64,000 nt of DNA from Bacteroidota bacterium (GTDB lineage Bacteria; Bacteroidota; Ignavibacteria; SZUA-365), in contig QKAF01000009.1 of NCBI GenBank assembly GCA_003246455.1, positions 21,395 to 85,394 on the forward strand. Direction: 5' to 3'. A program made the translations under genes and the position numbers. Shown in pieces: positions 53,446-60,918 of this stretch (positions within the stretch are counted from its first letter, which is position 1; each line of letters opens with the position of its first letter). A model generated the notes under the pieces. That model saw only the letters and a list, made by a program, of their open reading frames with translations, was not told where the DNA came from and did not search any database.

Positions 53446-55322
53446 ACGGTCCTCTGCTTGTTCACCCACTCGACCACGAACGAGCGGTAAATGAAGGACA
53501 GGTCGCGCGCACGAAGCAGCGCGGACACTTCAAGATTCGAATCGATCACGGACGCCAATTCCTCCGGACGGCTGCGCGGCACGAGGAGATTTCGATACGT
53601 CAGCACCGCGCCGTCACTGCCGACGCGCACGGCTTCCTCAAGGAGTTCGCGGCAGGCCTCCGGCGGCATCCATTCGAAAATGTTGGAGAAATTGAATCGG
53701 TCGATACTCCCGTCCTCCAGCGTGGCGAAGTACTCCTCGCAGCGTCCCGTGACGGTGCGAATGCGGCCGAGGCGAGCGCGGATGGTCTCATAGTGTTCGG
53801 GGCGCAGCCAGAGCGGGAGCGCCTCGAGCCGGTAATTCCCCAGGAGGATATATGCGAGGAAGCTGCTTTCGCCGACAGGAAGATCGACGAACGCCCGGTG
53901 TGCAAGGTCTCCGAAGTATCGGCCGAAGGAAAAGTCTTCTTCGAGAAAGCGGAAGAAGGCCGACGAAAACAGCAGGGACATCGTGCGGCGGCTGAGCAGC
54001 ACCCGCGTGACGAAGCGCCAGCGCAGGGTGTCGAGCCTGCGCACGATGGCGGCGCGCGCATCCCGCGTTTCGGCGGTGAACAGCGCGCGCAGGTGCCGCC
54101 GTCCGACGCAGAGATACAGCCCTCTCCGGATCAGACGCATATAGCTTTCGAAGCGTCCCGCGTGGATGATGCCCCGATGGATGTCGAGCCGATGGTCGTC
54201 CCAGAACGCCGCGGCCTCGGGGGACAGCCATTTGCGCATCCGGTCGTACATCTCAAGCCGGCTGCTGCACGGAATGACCCCGCAGAATGCGAGGAGATCC
54301 GGGTGGTGGAGTTCCCGCATGGCTGCGATCTTCAGCTCGAGCAGGTCATTCTGATGCCGGTTGAAATCCAGCGCGGTGACCGATACCGGATTGTCGAGAA
54401 GGAACGCCAGCGCGTTGTCTCCCCCCGAGGTGATGGTGAAAACGCGCTTGCGGTCACAGGTCACGAACGCCGCGCGGTCGATCCGGGGGTCCTCCCAGCA
54501 CTGCGCATACAGCACCGATGAAAAGACTCCGTCTTCAGACTTCCGCTCCTTCCGTCCTCGCCGCGGCGAGTCTTCGGCCTGACGGCCTCCGAACTTGCGC
54601 TCTTTTCGCTCACGGCCGATCACGGTATGCACGATCGCCCAGTCGATGACCCCCGGGAGTCCGATGAGCACGGCCGTCAGGAAGGAATCGGTAAGCGCGG
54701 CGACGAGAAATCCCGGGATGAAGAGCAGGTACAGCGCATTGTGCCGCACTCCGGTCGCCGTGACCCTGCTCTCACACATCGCGTGCGGCAGCTGCAGGAA
54801 CGATCGCGGGGAGGGAAGCAGCCGCGGCGTCCCGGACTGGAATTCCCGGTATGAGAGGCCGAACTGACTCGCCAGCGAAACCTCCTCGTAACGGATGATC
54901 TGTCCGTAATGCACGAGGAACAGCGCGGGCATCAGCAGACCGATCGGGGGGAAAAAGAGTGCGAAGGTGCACATCGCACCGAAATCCGCGAGGTAGATCG
55001 GATTGCGGCAGAGGCGATACGGACCTTCCGTCATGAGCGCATCGGTTTTGATGCGGAAAGACATGACGCGTCCCGGCGTCAGCATGCTCCCTGCCGAAAT
55101 GCGCAGCAGCGACAGCAGAAGCATCAGCACGGCTGCGGCGATGTATCCTGTGCCGGCGGCACCGTCAGCCGGAATCCCGGCTCCCGCTGCGATGTGTTCG
55201 AACAGCGTCCGGTGCCCGGGAAACAGCGTCACCGCCGCGATCACGGTCACTGCGACGATGCCGAGGGAAATGAAAATCCGCCATTCGAATTCCGCCTTTC
55301 GTATGCTGTGCAGCGCGTTCAT
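53403..55322 (-). CDS. Fusion: ICMT/PEMT-like membrane methyltransferase domain + BtaA-like SAM:diacylglycerol 3-amino-3-carboxypropyltransferase
   Basis: This is a 639-residue fusion. Residues 1 to about 235 are a membrane domain with about five helices and the signature GPYRLCRNPIYLADF near 100-114, then EEVSLASQFGLSYREF near 146-161, as in isoprenylcysteine/phospholipid methyltransferase-type proteins. A charged linker (about 237-265, Arg/Lys/Glu-rich) leads to a DUF3419/BtaA domain (about 270-639): YAQCWEDPRIDRAAF, TITSGGDNALAFLL and ALDFNRHQNDLLELKIAAMR, ending with LTYRNLLVPRSRP. BtaA moves the 3-amino-3-carboxypropyl group of SAM to diacylglycerol, making the homoserine ether head of betaine lipids. 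The ATG at 55322 overlaps the lipid kinase stop; the longer upstream frame is a shadow of that gene. Confidence 0.85.
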   Translation of the reverse strand: MNALHSIRKAEFEWRIFISLGIVAVTVIAAVTLFPGHRTLFEHIAAGAGIPADGAAGTGYIAAAVLMLLLSLLRISAGSMLTPGRVMSFRIKTDALMTEGPYRLCRNPIYLADFGAMCTFALFFPPIGLLMPALFLVHYGQIIRYEEVSLASQFGLSYREFQSGTPRLLPSPRSFLQLPHAMCESRVTATGVRHNALYLLFIPGFLVAALTDSFLTAVLIGLPGVIDWAIVHTVIGRERKERKFGGRQAEDSPRRGRKERKSEDGVFSSVLYAQCWEDPRIDRAAFVTCDRKRVFTITSGGDNALAFLLDNPVSVTALDFNRHQNDLLELKIAAMRELHHPDLLAFCGVIPCSSRLEMYDRMRKWLSPEAAAFWDDHRLDIHRGIIHAGRFESYMRLIRRGLYLCVGRRHLRALFTAETRDARAAIVRRLDTLRWRFVTRVLLSRRTMSLLFSSAFFRFLEEDFSFGRYFGDLAHRAFVDLPVGESSFLAYILLGNYRLEALPLWLRPEHYETIRARLGRIRTVTGRCEEYFATLEDGSIDRFNFSNIFEWMPPEACRELLEEAVRVGSDGAVLTYRNLLVPRSRPEELASVIDSNLEVSALLRARDLSFIYRSFVVEWVNKQRTVWPSASISYQTAAI

Positions 55323-56263
55323 GATGCGCCTCCTTCTGACGTGATGACATGAATTGCTTTCGGAAGAACGCGGATCGTGCGCGGGCCGGGCGGGAGGAGT
55401 TCGCCGTCGGCTTCGCAGTCGACCTCCGACTCCGTGGCCACCGACAGTTCGCGACAGCTCCGCAGCGCGTACCCTTCCGACAGGACATGTTTTCCGGAAT
55501 AGATGAGCGGCAGGGTGCGCAGGCGCTGAAGCACGGACATATGCCGAATGAGCAGCACGTCGAGCAGGCCGTCGCCAGTAACCGCGCCGGGCACCAGTTC
55601 CATGCCGCCTCCCGTATATGCACCGTTCGCGACAACGAGTCCGAGCAGCAGATGGCTTTCCTCGGGTCCCCCGTCGAATCGCAGCGTGAAAAGATGCGGA
55701 CGCTGTGTCAGCGCGACTACGGCCGCGCCGATACCGAACGCCGGCCTTCCGCCGAGACGCTTGATCCTTCCGCGTACGCGCCGCACGACCGTTCCGCCGA
55801 TCCCGAACTGGCATTCATTGACACACACCGATACCGGTCCGGCTGCACCCCTGCCGTTGGTCAGTGTCGCAAGGTCAACCGGGCGGGCAATCCCGCGGCG
55901 TATCAGCGCCAGCTGTTCCGCGATCGTTCCGGAGATGCCGAGACTCTGCGCAAAGCCGCAGCCGGTTCCGATGCTCAGCATCCCGAGCCGTGCGGTCGAT
56001 GCGCTGCCGTTCCCGGCCGCGAGGAACCCACTGGCGACCTGCTGCATCGTCCCGTCCCCGCCGATGGCGATCACCAGTTCCGCGCCCCCGCGCAGCGCAT
56101 CGCGCGTGGATGCCGCGGCATCGTTCGGCCCCTCGACCACGCAGAGCGATGCGGCGGCCCCGAAGACGGTCTCGACCATGCGCAGCACCGCTTCACGCGA
56201 TTCCGCCGCGGCGCCCGCCGATGCGAGAGGGTTGAAAACGATATGATAGCGCAGTGACGACAT
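55319..56263 (-). CDS. Diacylglycerol/sphingosine kinase-like lipid kinase
   Basis: This 314-residue DAGK-catalytic-domain protein has HIVFNPLASAGAAAESREAV near 8-27, the nucleotide motif IAIGGDGTMQQVASGFL near 70-86, SIGTGCGFAQSLG and the C-terminal VDCEADGELLPPGPRTIRVL. It resembles DgkB/YegS-type kinases that phosphorylate diacylglycerol or other lipid alcohols. ATG 56263 has an AAGGAG Shine-Dalgarno; its stop overlaps the BtaA-fusion start by 4 bp. It is the first gene of the seven-gene operon. Confidence 0.9.
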   Translation of the reverse strand: MSSLRYHIVFNPLASAGAAAESREAVLRMVETVFGAAASLCVVEGPNDAAASTRDALRGGAELVIAIGGDGTMQQVASGFLAAGNGSASTARLGMLSIGTGCGFAQSLGISGTIAEQLALIRRGIARPVDLATLTNGRGAAGPVSVCVNECQFGIGGTVVRRVRGRIKRLGGRPAFGIGAAVVALTQRPHLFTLRFDGGPEESHLLLGLVVANGAYTGGGMELVPGAVTGDGLLDVLLIRHMSVLQRLRTLPLIYSGKHVLSEGYALRSCRELSVATESEVDCEADGELLPPGPRTIRVLPKAIHVITSEGGAS

Positions 56264-56634
56264 GATCCGCTCCTTGTTCGCCCGAAAGTTCGCCAGATCC
56301 CGGGCCCGAAATGCCATGGAATTGTCATGATCACGTCATTCGTTGTAGGACGGATGCCCCGAAAAGCACGGATTTCCCCTGCGTTTTCACTGCAGATCGT
56401 TCCTCGAATACTTCCAGCAGGACCGTCCTGTGGCGGGAAAACTTTTTTTACCGTCCCCGTAACCTTCACACACGTGCCGCGTAGACATTCCGGAGCCAAC
56501 TCATCCTAAATATGATTACCCATGAGATCACCGGGCATACCGCCCGGGACCTATAATCCGTGCACTGGAAGGTGATTGCGTCAAAAACGCCGCCGCCCTT
56601 GCATACCACACACATCCCAACAGAGGAGACCCCT
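56264..56634. other. 371-bp divergent intergenic region
   Basis: No gene is seen here. It must hold the promoters of the lipid operon (minus) and the secreted protein (plus). A good plus-strand -10 is TATAAT at 56552-56557, 78 bp before the ATG; its -35 is unclear. An AGAGGAG Shine-Dalgarno precedes the ATG at 56635. Confidence 0.5.
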
Positions 56635-57144
56635 ATGCGTACGATACAGAAACACCTCGCTCTTGCTGCAATTCTGGCCCTGTTCGCCGGATTTTCTTCC
56701 GCAGCGCTGGCCCAGGGCGGCGGAAAAAGCGTCAAGACGGATTACACCTTTGCATTCACTCCGTGCAACGGTGAGCCGATGCCATGGGGAGGCGTTGCGG
56801 AACTGATCAATGCGACAGGCACCTTGAATCTGGTGATCGTCAGCGAGAAAGTCGATGAAAACGGATGTGTCTCGTTCCAGGTGCACGCCAACTCGCAGAA
56901 CGTCCGCGGCGTCGGCGCGGTGACCGGGAACGAGTACAGGATTATCGACGTGTTTAACCAGCAGGTGATCGATCAGTACGTGTGCGGCGGTTGTACCGTG
57001 CAGCTCACCGTGACCTCGATGTACCAGGTGAAAACCAAGGACGGTTCGTCTTACATGTCCCGCGGGAGCTACGATGTGATCCTGAACATCTGCACCTGGG
57101 AGGTGGAAGAAATCCGCGCAAACTTCGGCGGCGGCTGCGACTGA
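56635..57144 (+). CDS. Small secreted protein of unknown function
   Basis: This 169-residue protein has a Sec signal peptide (about 1-27, ending ALAQ). The mature part is predicted beta-rich (GTLNLVIVSEKVDENG, CVSFQVHANSQNVRGV, CGGCTVQLTVTSMYQV) with five Cys residues including a CGGC pair, so disulfides or metal binding are possible. Start set by the signal peptide and AGAGGAG ribosome site. It stands alone between the lipid operon and tRNA-Val. No family recognised. Confidence 0.7.
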   Translation: MRTIQKHLALAAILALFAGFSSAALAQGGGKSVKTDYTFAFTPCNGEPMPWGGVAELINATGTLNLVIVSEKVDENGCVSFQVHANSQNVRGVGAVTGNEYRIIDVFNQQVIDQYVCGGCTVQLTVTSMYQVKTKDGSSYMSRGSYDVILNICTWEVEEIRANFGGGCD

Positions 57145-57162
57145 GCCTCGCCTGAAATGCCT

Positions 57163-57200
57163 GAAAGAGAAAATCCCGCCACGGCGGGATTTTCTCTTTC
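57163..57200. terminator. Terminator with perfect 18-bp stem after the secreted protein
   Basis: GAAAGAGAAAATCCCGCC at 57163-57180 and its exact reverse complement at 57183-57200, with a 2-base centre. The T-rich and A-rich arms make it work in either direction. Confidence 0.85.
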
Positions 57201-57286
57201 GCCGCGATCTTCCCCGGATCACGACCGACTTCCTTTCTCCCACGGAAAAACGCCGGAGAGAAAAACACTTCCCCGCGGCCGGGATA

Positions 57287-57315
57287 TTGATATTCTCCCC
57301 CCATCGTCGTATAAT
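57287..57315 (+). promoter_or_regulatory. Promoter of tRNA-Val
   Basis: TTGATA at 57287-57292, a 17-bp spacer and a perfect TATAAT at 57310-57315, 12 bp before the tRNA. Confidence 0.85.
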
Positions 57316-57327
57316 TGTAATCTGTTC

Positions 57328-57402
57328 GGACGCATAGCTCAGTTGGTCCAGAGCGCTCGCCTCACACGCGAGAGGTCGTAGGTTCAAATCCCACTGCGTC
57401 CA
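57328..57402 (+). tRNA. tRNA-Val (anticodon CAC)
   Basis: The acceptor GGACGCA pairs with TGCGTCC. The anticodon stem-loop is CTCGC-CTCACAC-GCGAG (anticodon CAC, reading GTG) and the T loop is TTCAAAT. The discriminator A at 57402 is followed by CAA, so the CCA end is not encoded. Confidence 0.93.
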
Positions 57403-57462
57403 CAAGATCCCGAATCGCATAGTCTGCAGGGGAACCGCGGGCCAATTGCGGCAGGAGAAATC

Positions 57463-57496
57463 AAGGCCTGTTCAACAATGTTGGACAGGCCTTTGT
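57463..57496 (+). terminator. Probable terminator after tRNA-Val
   Basis: AAGGCCTGTTCAA and TTGGACAGGCCTT form a 13-bp stem with one wobble pair around a short loop, followed only by TTGTC. It sits between the tRNA and the convergent minus-strand gene. Confidence 0.55.
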
Positions 57497-57516
57497 CGAT
57501 GGACGGCAACACAGGG

Positions 57517-58521
57517 TCAGGGTACCACTTCCTTGTAGCTGGGAGGGCGGCTCACCTGGAAGGTCTTGATATCGTACTCGTTGGAAATCCAGACCGGAAA
57601 ATCGAAGCTTCCGGTCAGGTAGAGCGGGGAAAGCAATGGAAATCGCAGGTGCTTCAGATCAAAATACACATCGAGACTTCCACGGCAGCGCATCGAATCG
57701 AGATCCGATGCCTCGATGGTTACCGTGCCCGCACTTGCCTGGTTGAAGGTCTTATACAGTCCTGTGTTCCGTTCCATGATGGACATGTGCCCGCAGGATT
57801 GCCGATCCACTTCGATGGAGTACATCCCCGGACCCTTGATATCATGCACACGGACAGAGATGCCGACATCCAGTCCATCCTCGGTCTTCCCTTCCATGTA
57901 AATCGTCATATGTGTCACGGTATCGAGCCGCATGACGTTGACGGAGCCAGGTGGAACTGAAGAGACTTCATTCAGCGGCAGTGTATCTCCGTTGACAAGA
58001 ATATTCGCGCATACCCGTTGCGCGGCCACGATCGAGTCTCCAAGGGAAACACGACGATATCTTTCACTCCACTTCCCCATCGAGGTGTTCTGCAGTTCGA
58101 GAACCAAGAGCGTCCCGTCCCGCCACCATTTTCCCGTACCCGGTACCGGTCCCCGCGCACGGAAATCCAGTTGCGTGAACTGCAGCCCGGTGGAATCCAT
58201 CCACAGAAAACGGCGGCCACGCAGGAATGTATTCAGCGCACCCCCCAGGCGGAGCGTTCCGCTCGCGGCATCCACCCCCACACCCTCCACCGTGCCGTCG
58301 GCATGGATATACACGCCGGAGACTTCCGCCGGCACCCGCCCGGACGGCATGATGTTGGATTGCTCCAGCAGCAACCACGTTCCGGTAATTCTCCTGTCGA
58401 CCACGCAACTGTCCGGATCACGCGGGACTCCTTCCTGGCCATGGGAAGACTGCGGAAAAAAGAAGAGAAAAAGGAGAACACTGAACCACTCTACAACCGC
58501 AAATCCCGGGTTCCTTACCAT
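57517..58521 (-). CDS. Exported protein of unknown function
   Basis: This 334-residue protein has a signal peptide (about 1-29; FSVLLFLFFFPQSSHGQ). The mature part contains beta-rich segments: ITGTWLLLEQSNIMPSGRVP, GTLRLGGALNTFLRGRRFLW, LLVLELQNTSMGKWSERYRR. The first part looks lipocalin-like. It probably is the last gene of a three-gene minus-strand operon (gap 12 bp to the SUMF1 fusion). No family recognised with confidence. Confidence 0.6.
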   Translation of the reverse strand: MVRNPGFAVVEWFSVLLFLFFFPQSSHGQEGVPRDPDSCVVDRRITGTWLLLEQSNIMPSGRVPAEVSGVYIHADGTVEGVGVDAASGTLRLGGALNTFLRGRRFLWMDSTGLQFTQLDFRARGPVPGTGKWWRDGTLLVLELQNTSMGKWSERYRRVSLGDSIVAAQRVCANILVNGDTLPLNEVSSVPPGSVNVMRLDTVTHMTIYMEGKTEDGLDVGISVRVHDIKGPGMYSIEVDRQSCGHMSIMERNTGLYKTFNQASAGTVTIEASDLDSMRCRGSLDVYFDLKHLRFPLLSPLYLTGSFDFPVWISNEYDIKTFQVSRPPSYKEVVP

Positions 58522-58533
58522 GCCTGCTCCTTA

Positions 58534-60918
58534 TCAGAACTCCAGTTTCCTCACCAGGCGAAAGCCTACTGCGCCGAGCAGATAGAGATTCTGAATTACC
58601 GGGAATCTCGATGCGGATCTACAATAGCGCGCGTCGCTGCAAAAAGCCCCGCCTCTAGCGACGCGGCAGTAGTGTGAGTACAGGTCGCCGTCGGTCCCGC
58701 GAGGGTCCTTGTTCGGACTCCGACGGTAGTAATCCTGATCAATTTTATCCCAACAAAACTCGTACGCATTACCGTACATGTCATACAGCCCGAATGCATT
58801 CGGTTCCTTCAGACCGACAGGGAGGGGTTCGCGGGCGAGCGGGTGCGACGTCAACGCTCCCGTGTTGATCAGGTACCATGCGGCGGCATCTAGTGATGGG
58901 GTAATTACTTCTCTCTGACACGGCGGGAGATTCCCGGTGTAATAATCCGTCCGGGTCCCTGCGCGACATGCATACTCCCACTCGGCTTCCGTTGGCAGCC
59001 GGTAACCAGTGGCATCGAAGTCGCAAACCGTCTGCTCTCCCGTGCCGCTGTAGCATGGCTCGAGTCCTTCTCTCGCCGACAACTGGTTGCAGAACTGCAC
59101 GGCATCCTGCCATTCGAGTGTATGCACCGGGCGGTCGGGACTCCTTTCGTGAATTTGGCTCGGGAGCGCACCCATGACGGATTCGTACAGTGCCTGTGTC
59201 ACTTCCGTCCTGCCCATGAACATCGGCCGGGTGATGGAAACCTCGTGAACAGGTTTCTCGCTATCGTATGCATACCCCCAGGTCCCCCAGAACATGTGAT
59301 TGATGTGATTCGTGATGTTGCCCATCAGGAATGTCCCGGGCGGCAGGAATTCCATGTCGCTGAGGTAATCCGATCCGGTCTGCCGCGTCGCCCGTAGCAG
59401 GCAGCTGTCGCTTGGTGTCAGCGGGACCCGCCAGGTGTATGCCCCTCCTGACACATCTTCCGCGATAAGCATCCAGTGGATCCCTCCGTCTGTCGAGTAC
59501 TCCAATCGAACAGGCGTCTCTGCTGGCGTAACCTGCCAGGTCAGGTCCTCCAGTGTCCCGACGACGAGTTGTTCCCTGCCGTTCGGCCGTCTGACTTCCA
59601 GGGTGTCGCGATGGTACTCCTCGCGAAGATTCCCGCCGTCCGCATACCATGACATGCCGAAACATCCATCAGTCTCCAGTTCGATTCGGCACGTATTGTA
59701 AGCGACATCCTTCGGGGAGAATGTCACGGTGAGCGTTCGGCTCTCGTTCTCATCCAGCAAGAACGGCGGAGGAGTCCCCCCATAGTCTGTAATACTGAAG
59801 AGCGGATTGCTCGACGTAATCGCATTGACGCGCACGGAACGTCGCAGCGCAGTAATCGTCAGTTGTTGATCTGATTCAGTGCCGGGCGCAACGTCGCGGA
59901 AGCGCAGCGATATCGGCGGATCCATGAGAAGTTGCGGAAGCAGCAGGGCCGGGACTTCGAATTGTTTTTCCGCAGACATTTCGTATGTCGGGAGTTGAAT
60001 CGATACGTTTCTGTCCAACTGCGCACATCCGTCGCTCACCCACTCCACTTCGAATGGTGCAGCCGCGGACGCGCTCCACAGAATCTTACGAAAGACCTCG
60101 ATCGCTTCATCCGTGGAACCGAGCTGATCGAAAAGGTATCCGTCCGAGCGATCGCACACCCTCCAGATCGTGACGGGAATCCTCGATCCGAAGCCGACGG
60201 CATTGATCTGCACATCTTCCTCCTGCGCGATGACGGGTGTACCGCAGTAATCCGCATTACCACCGTTGCTGCCTCCGGGATCGGAAAAGAATAGAACGAT
60301 TACTTTACGGTGCTTCCCGCTCGGAGCGATATCAAGCGCGCCTGCTGGCGGATGCTGGAGGGCGCTGAAATAATCGTAGCCGCGTGCCGTCGGTACCGGA
60401 AGATCGGCGATCGCGCGACGGAGTTCCTCCCTGTCCGAAGTGAACAGCTGCTGGACATGCGACGTGGTGTCGTCAAAGGTCGTGATCGCGCATTCCGATT
60501 CCGTGGACAGCATGGAATCCGCCCACCAACGCATCGCCGTCCTGGCGGCATACATCCCGCCGTTCTCCATCATAACACAGGTTCCCACGGCGAACACCGC
60601 GGAAACAGGCAGCGGCGCGGACGGAGGTGGCGAAACGAAGCCGGTCACGGTGCGTTCCTTTGCATCTTCCACCACACGCACATCCGCCGCCGTCAGTCCA
60701 CGGATCGGCAGGCCGCTCGTATCGAAAGCGTAAAACGTCGCGCGGATGGTCGGGAAATCCGATACGTCCACCTGATGCACGACCATTGTCTGCGCCGGAA
60801 GCGTCGATGGAATGAACAACACGCAGGCAACCAGAGAAAGAACGGTGGAGAACACAGGATTCCGCTTCCGGAGTGTCGGATCGGTAATGCGAGATGGGAA
60901 ACTGCGGTGGCCGTTCAT
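58534..60918 (-). CDS. Exported fusion: vWA-like domain, ASH-like domain and SUMF1/FGE-like sulfatase-modifying domain
   Basis: This 794-residue protein has a signal peptide (about 23-42, ending LPAQ). A vWA-like region follows at about 70-280 with VVEDAKERTVTGFVSP and VIVLFFSDPGGSNGG, but no DxSxS metal site. An ASH/abnormal-spindle-like beta domain (about 340-430) is next, then a SUMF1 domain at about 530-794: EFLPPGTFLMGNI, ITRPMFMGRTEVTQALYESV, LPTEAEWEYACRAGT, GLYDMYGNAYEFCWD, RVARGGAFCSDARYCRSASR and VGFRLVRK. SUMF1 domains bind peptides or make formylglycine; two Cys residues lie near the catalytic pair but with one extra residue between them. Start overlaps the upstream gene's stop (ATGA). 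Confidence 0.85.
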   Translation of the reverse strand: MNGHRSFPSRITDPTLRKRNPVFSTVLSLVACVLFIPSTLPAQTMVVHQVDVSDFPTIRATFYAFDTSGLPIRGLTAADVRVVEDAKERTVTGFVSPPPSAPLPVSAVFAVGTCVMMENGGMYAARTAMRWWADSMLSTESECAITTFDDTTSHVQQLFTSDREELRRAIADLPVPTARGYDYFSALQHPPAGALDIAPSGKHRKVIVLFFSDPGGSNGGNADYCGTPVIAQEEDVQINAVGFGSRIPVTIWRVCDRSDGYLFDQLGSTDEAIEVFRKILWSASAAAPFEVEWVSDGCAQLDRNVSIQLPTYEMSAEKQFEVPALLLPQLLMDPPISLRFRDVAPGTESDQQLTITALRRSVRVNAITSSNPLFSITDYGGTPPPFLLDENESRTLTVTFSPKDVAYNTCRIELETDGCFGMSWYADGGNLREEYHRDTLEVRRPNGREQLVVGTLEDLTWQVTPAETPVRLEYSTDGGIHWMLIAEDVSGGAYTWRVPLTPSDSCLLRATRQTGSDYLSDMEFLPPGTFLMGNITNHINHMFWGTWGYAYDSEKPVHEVSITRPMFMGRTEVTQALYESVMGALPSQIHERSPDRPVHTLEWQDAVQFCNQLSAREGLEPCYSGTGEQTVCDFDATGYRLPTEAEWEYACRAGTRTDYYTGNLPPCQREVITPSLDAAAWYLINTGALTSHPLAREPLPVGLKEPNAFGLYDMYGNAYEFCWDKIDQDYYRRSPNKDPRGTDGDLYSHYCRVARGGAFCSDARYCRSASRFPVIQNLYLLGAVGFRLVRKLEF

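Noticed and set aside
57328..57500. Integration (att) site at tRNA-Val
   Set aside because: No integrase, no direct repeat of the tRNA 3' end beyond the 11-base TGCGTCCACAA match near 62717, which is too short; flanking genes look chromosomal.
58534..60918. GldK/GldJ T9SS core component, on the basis of the SUMF1 domain
   Set aside because: The protein has N-terminal vWA-like and ASH-like domains and no lipobox, and no other gld/spr genes are near, so it is more likely a cargo or surface protein.
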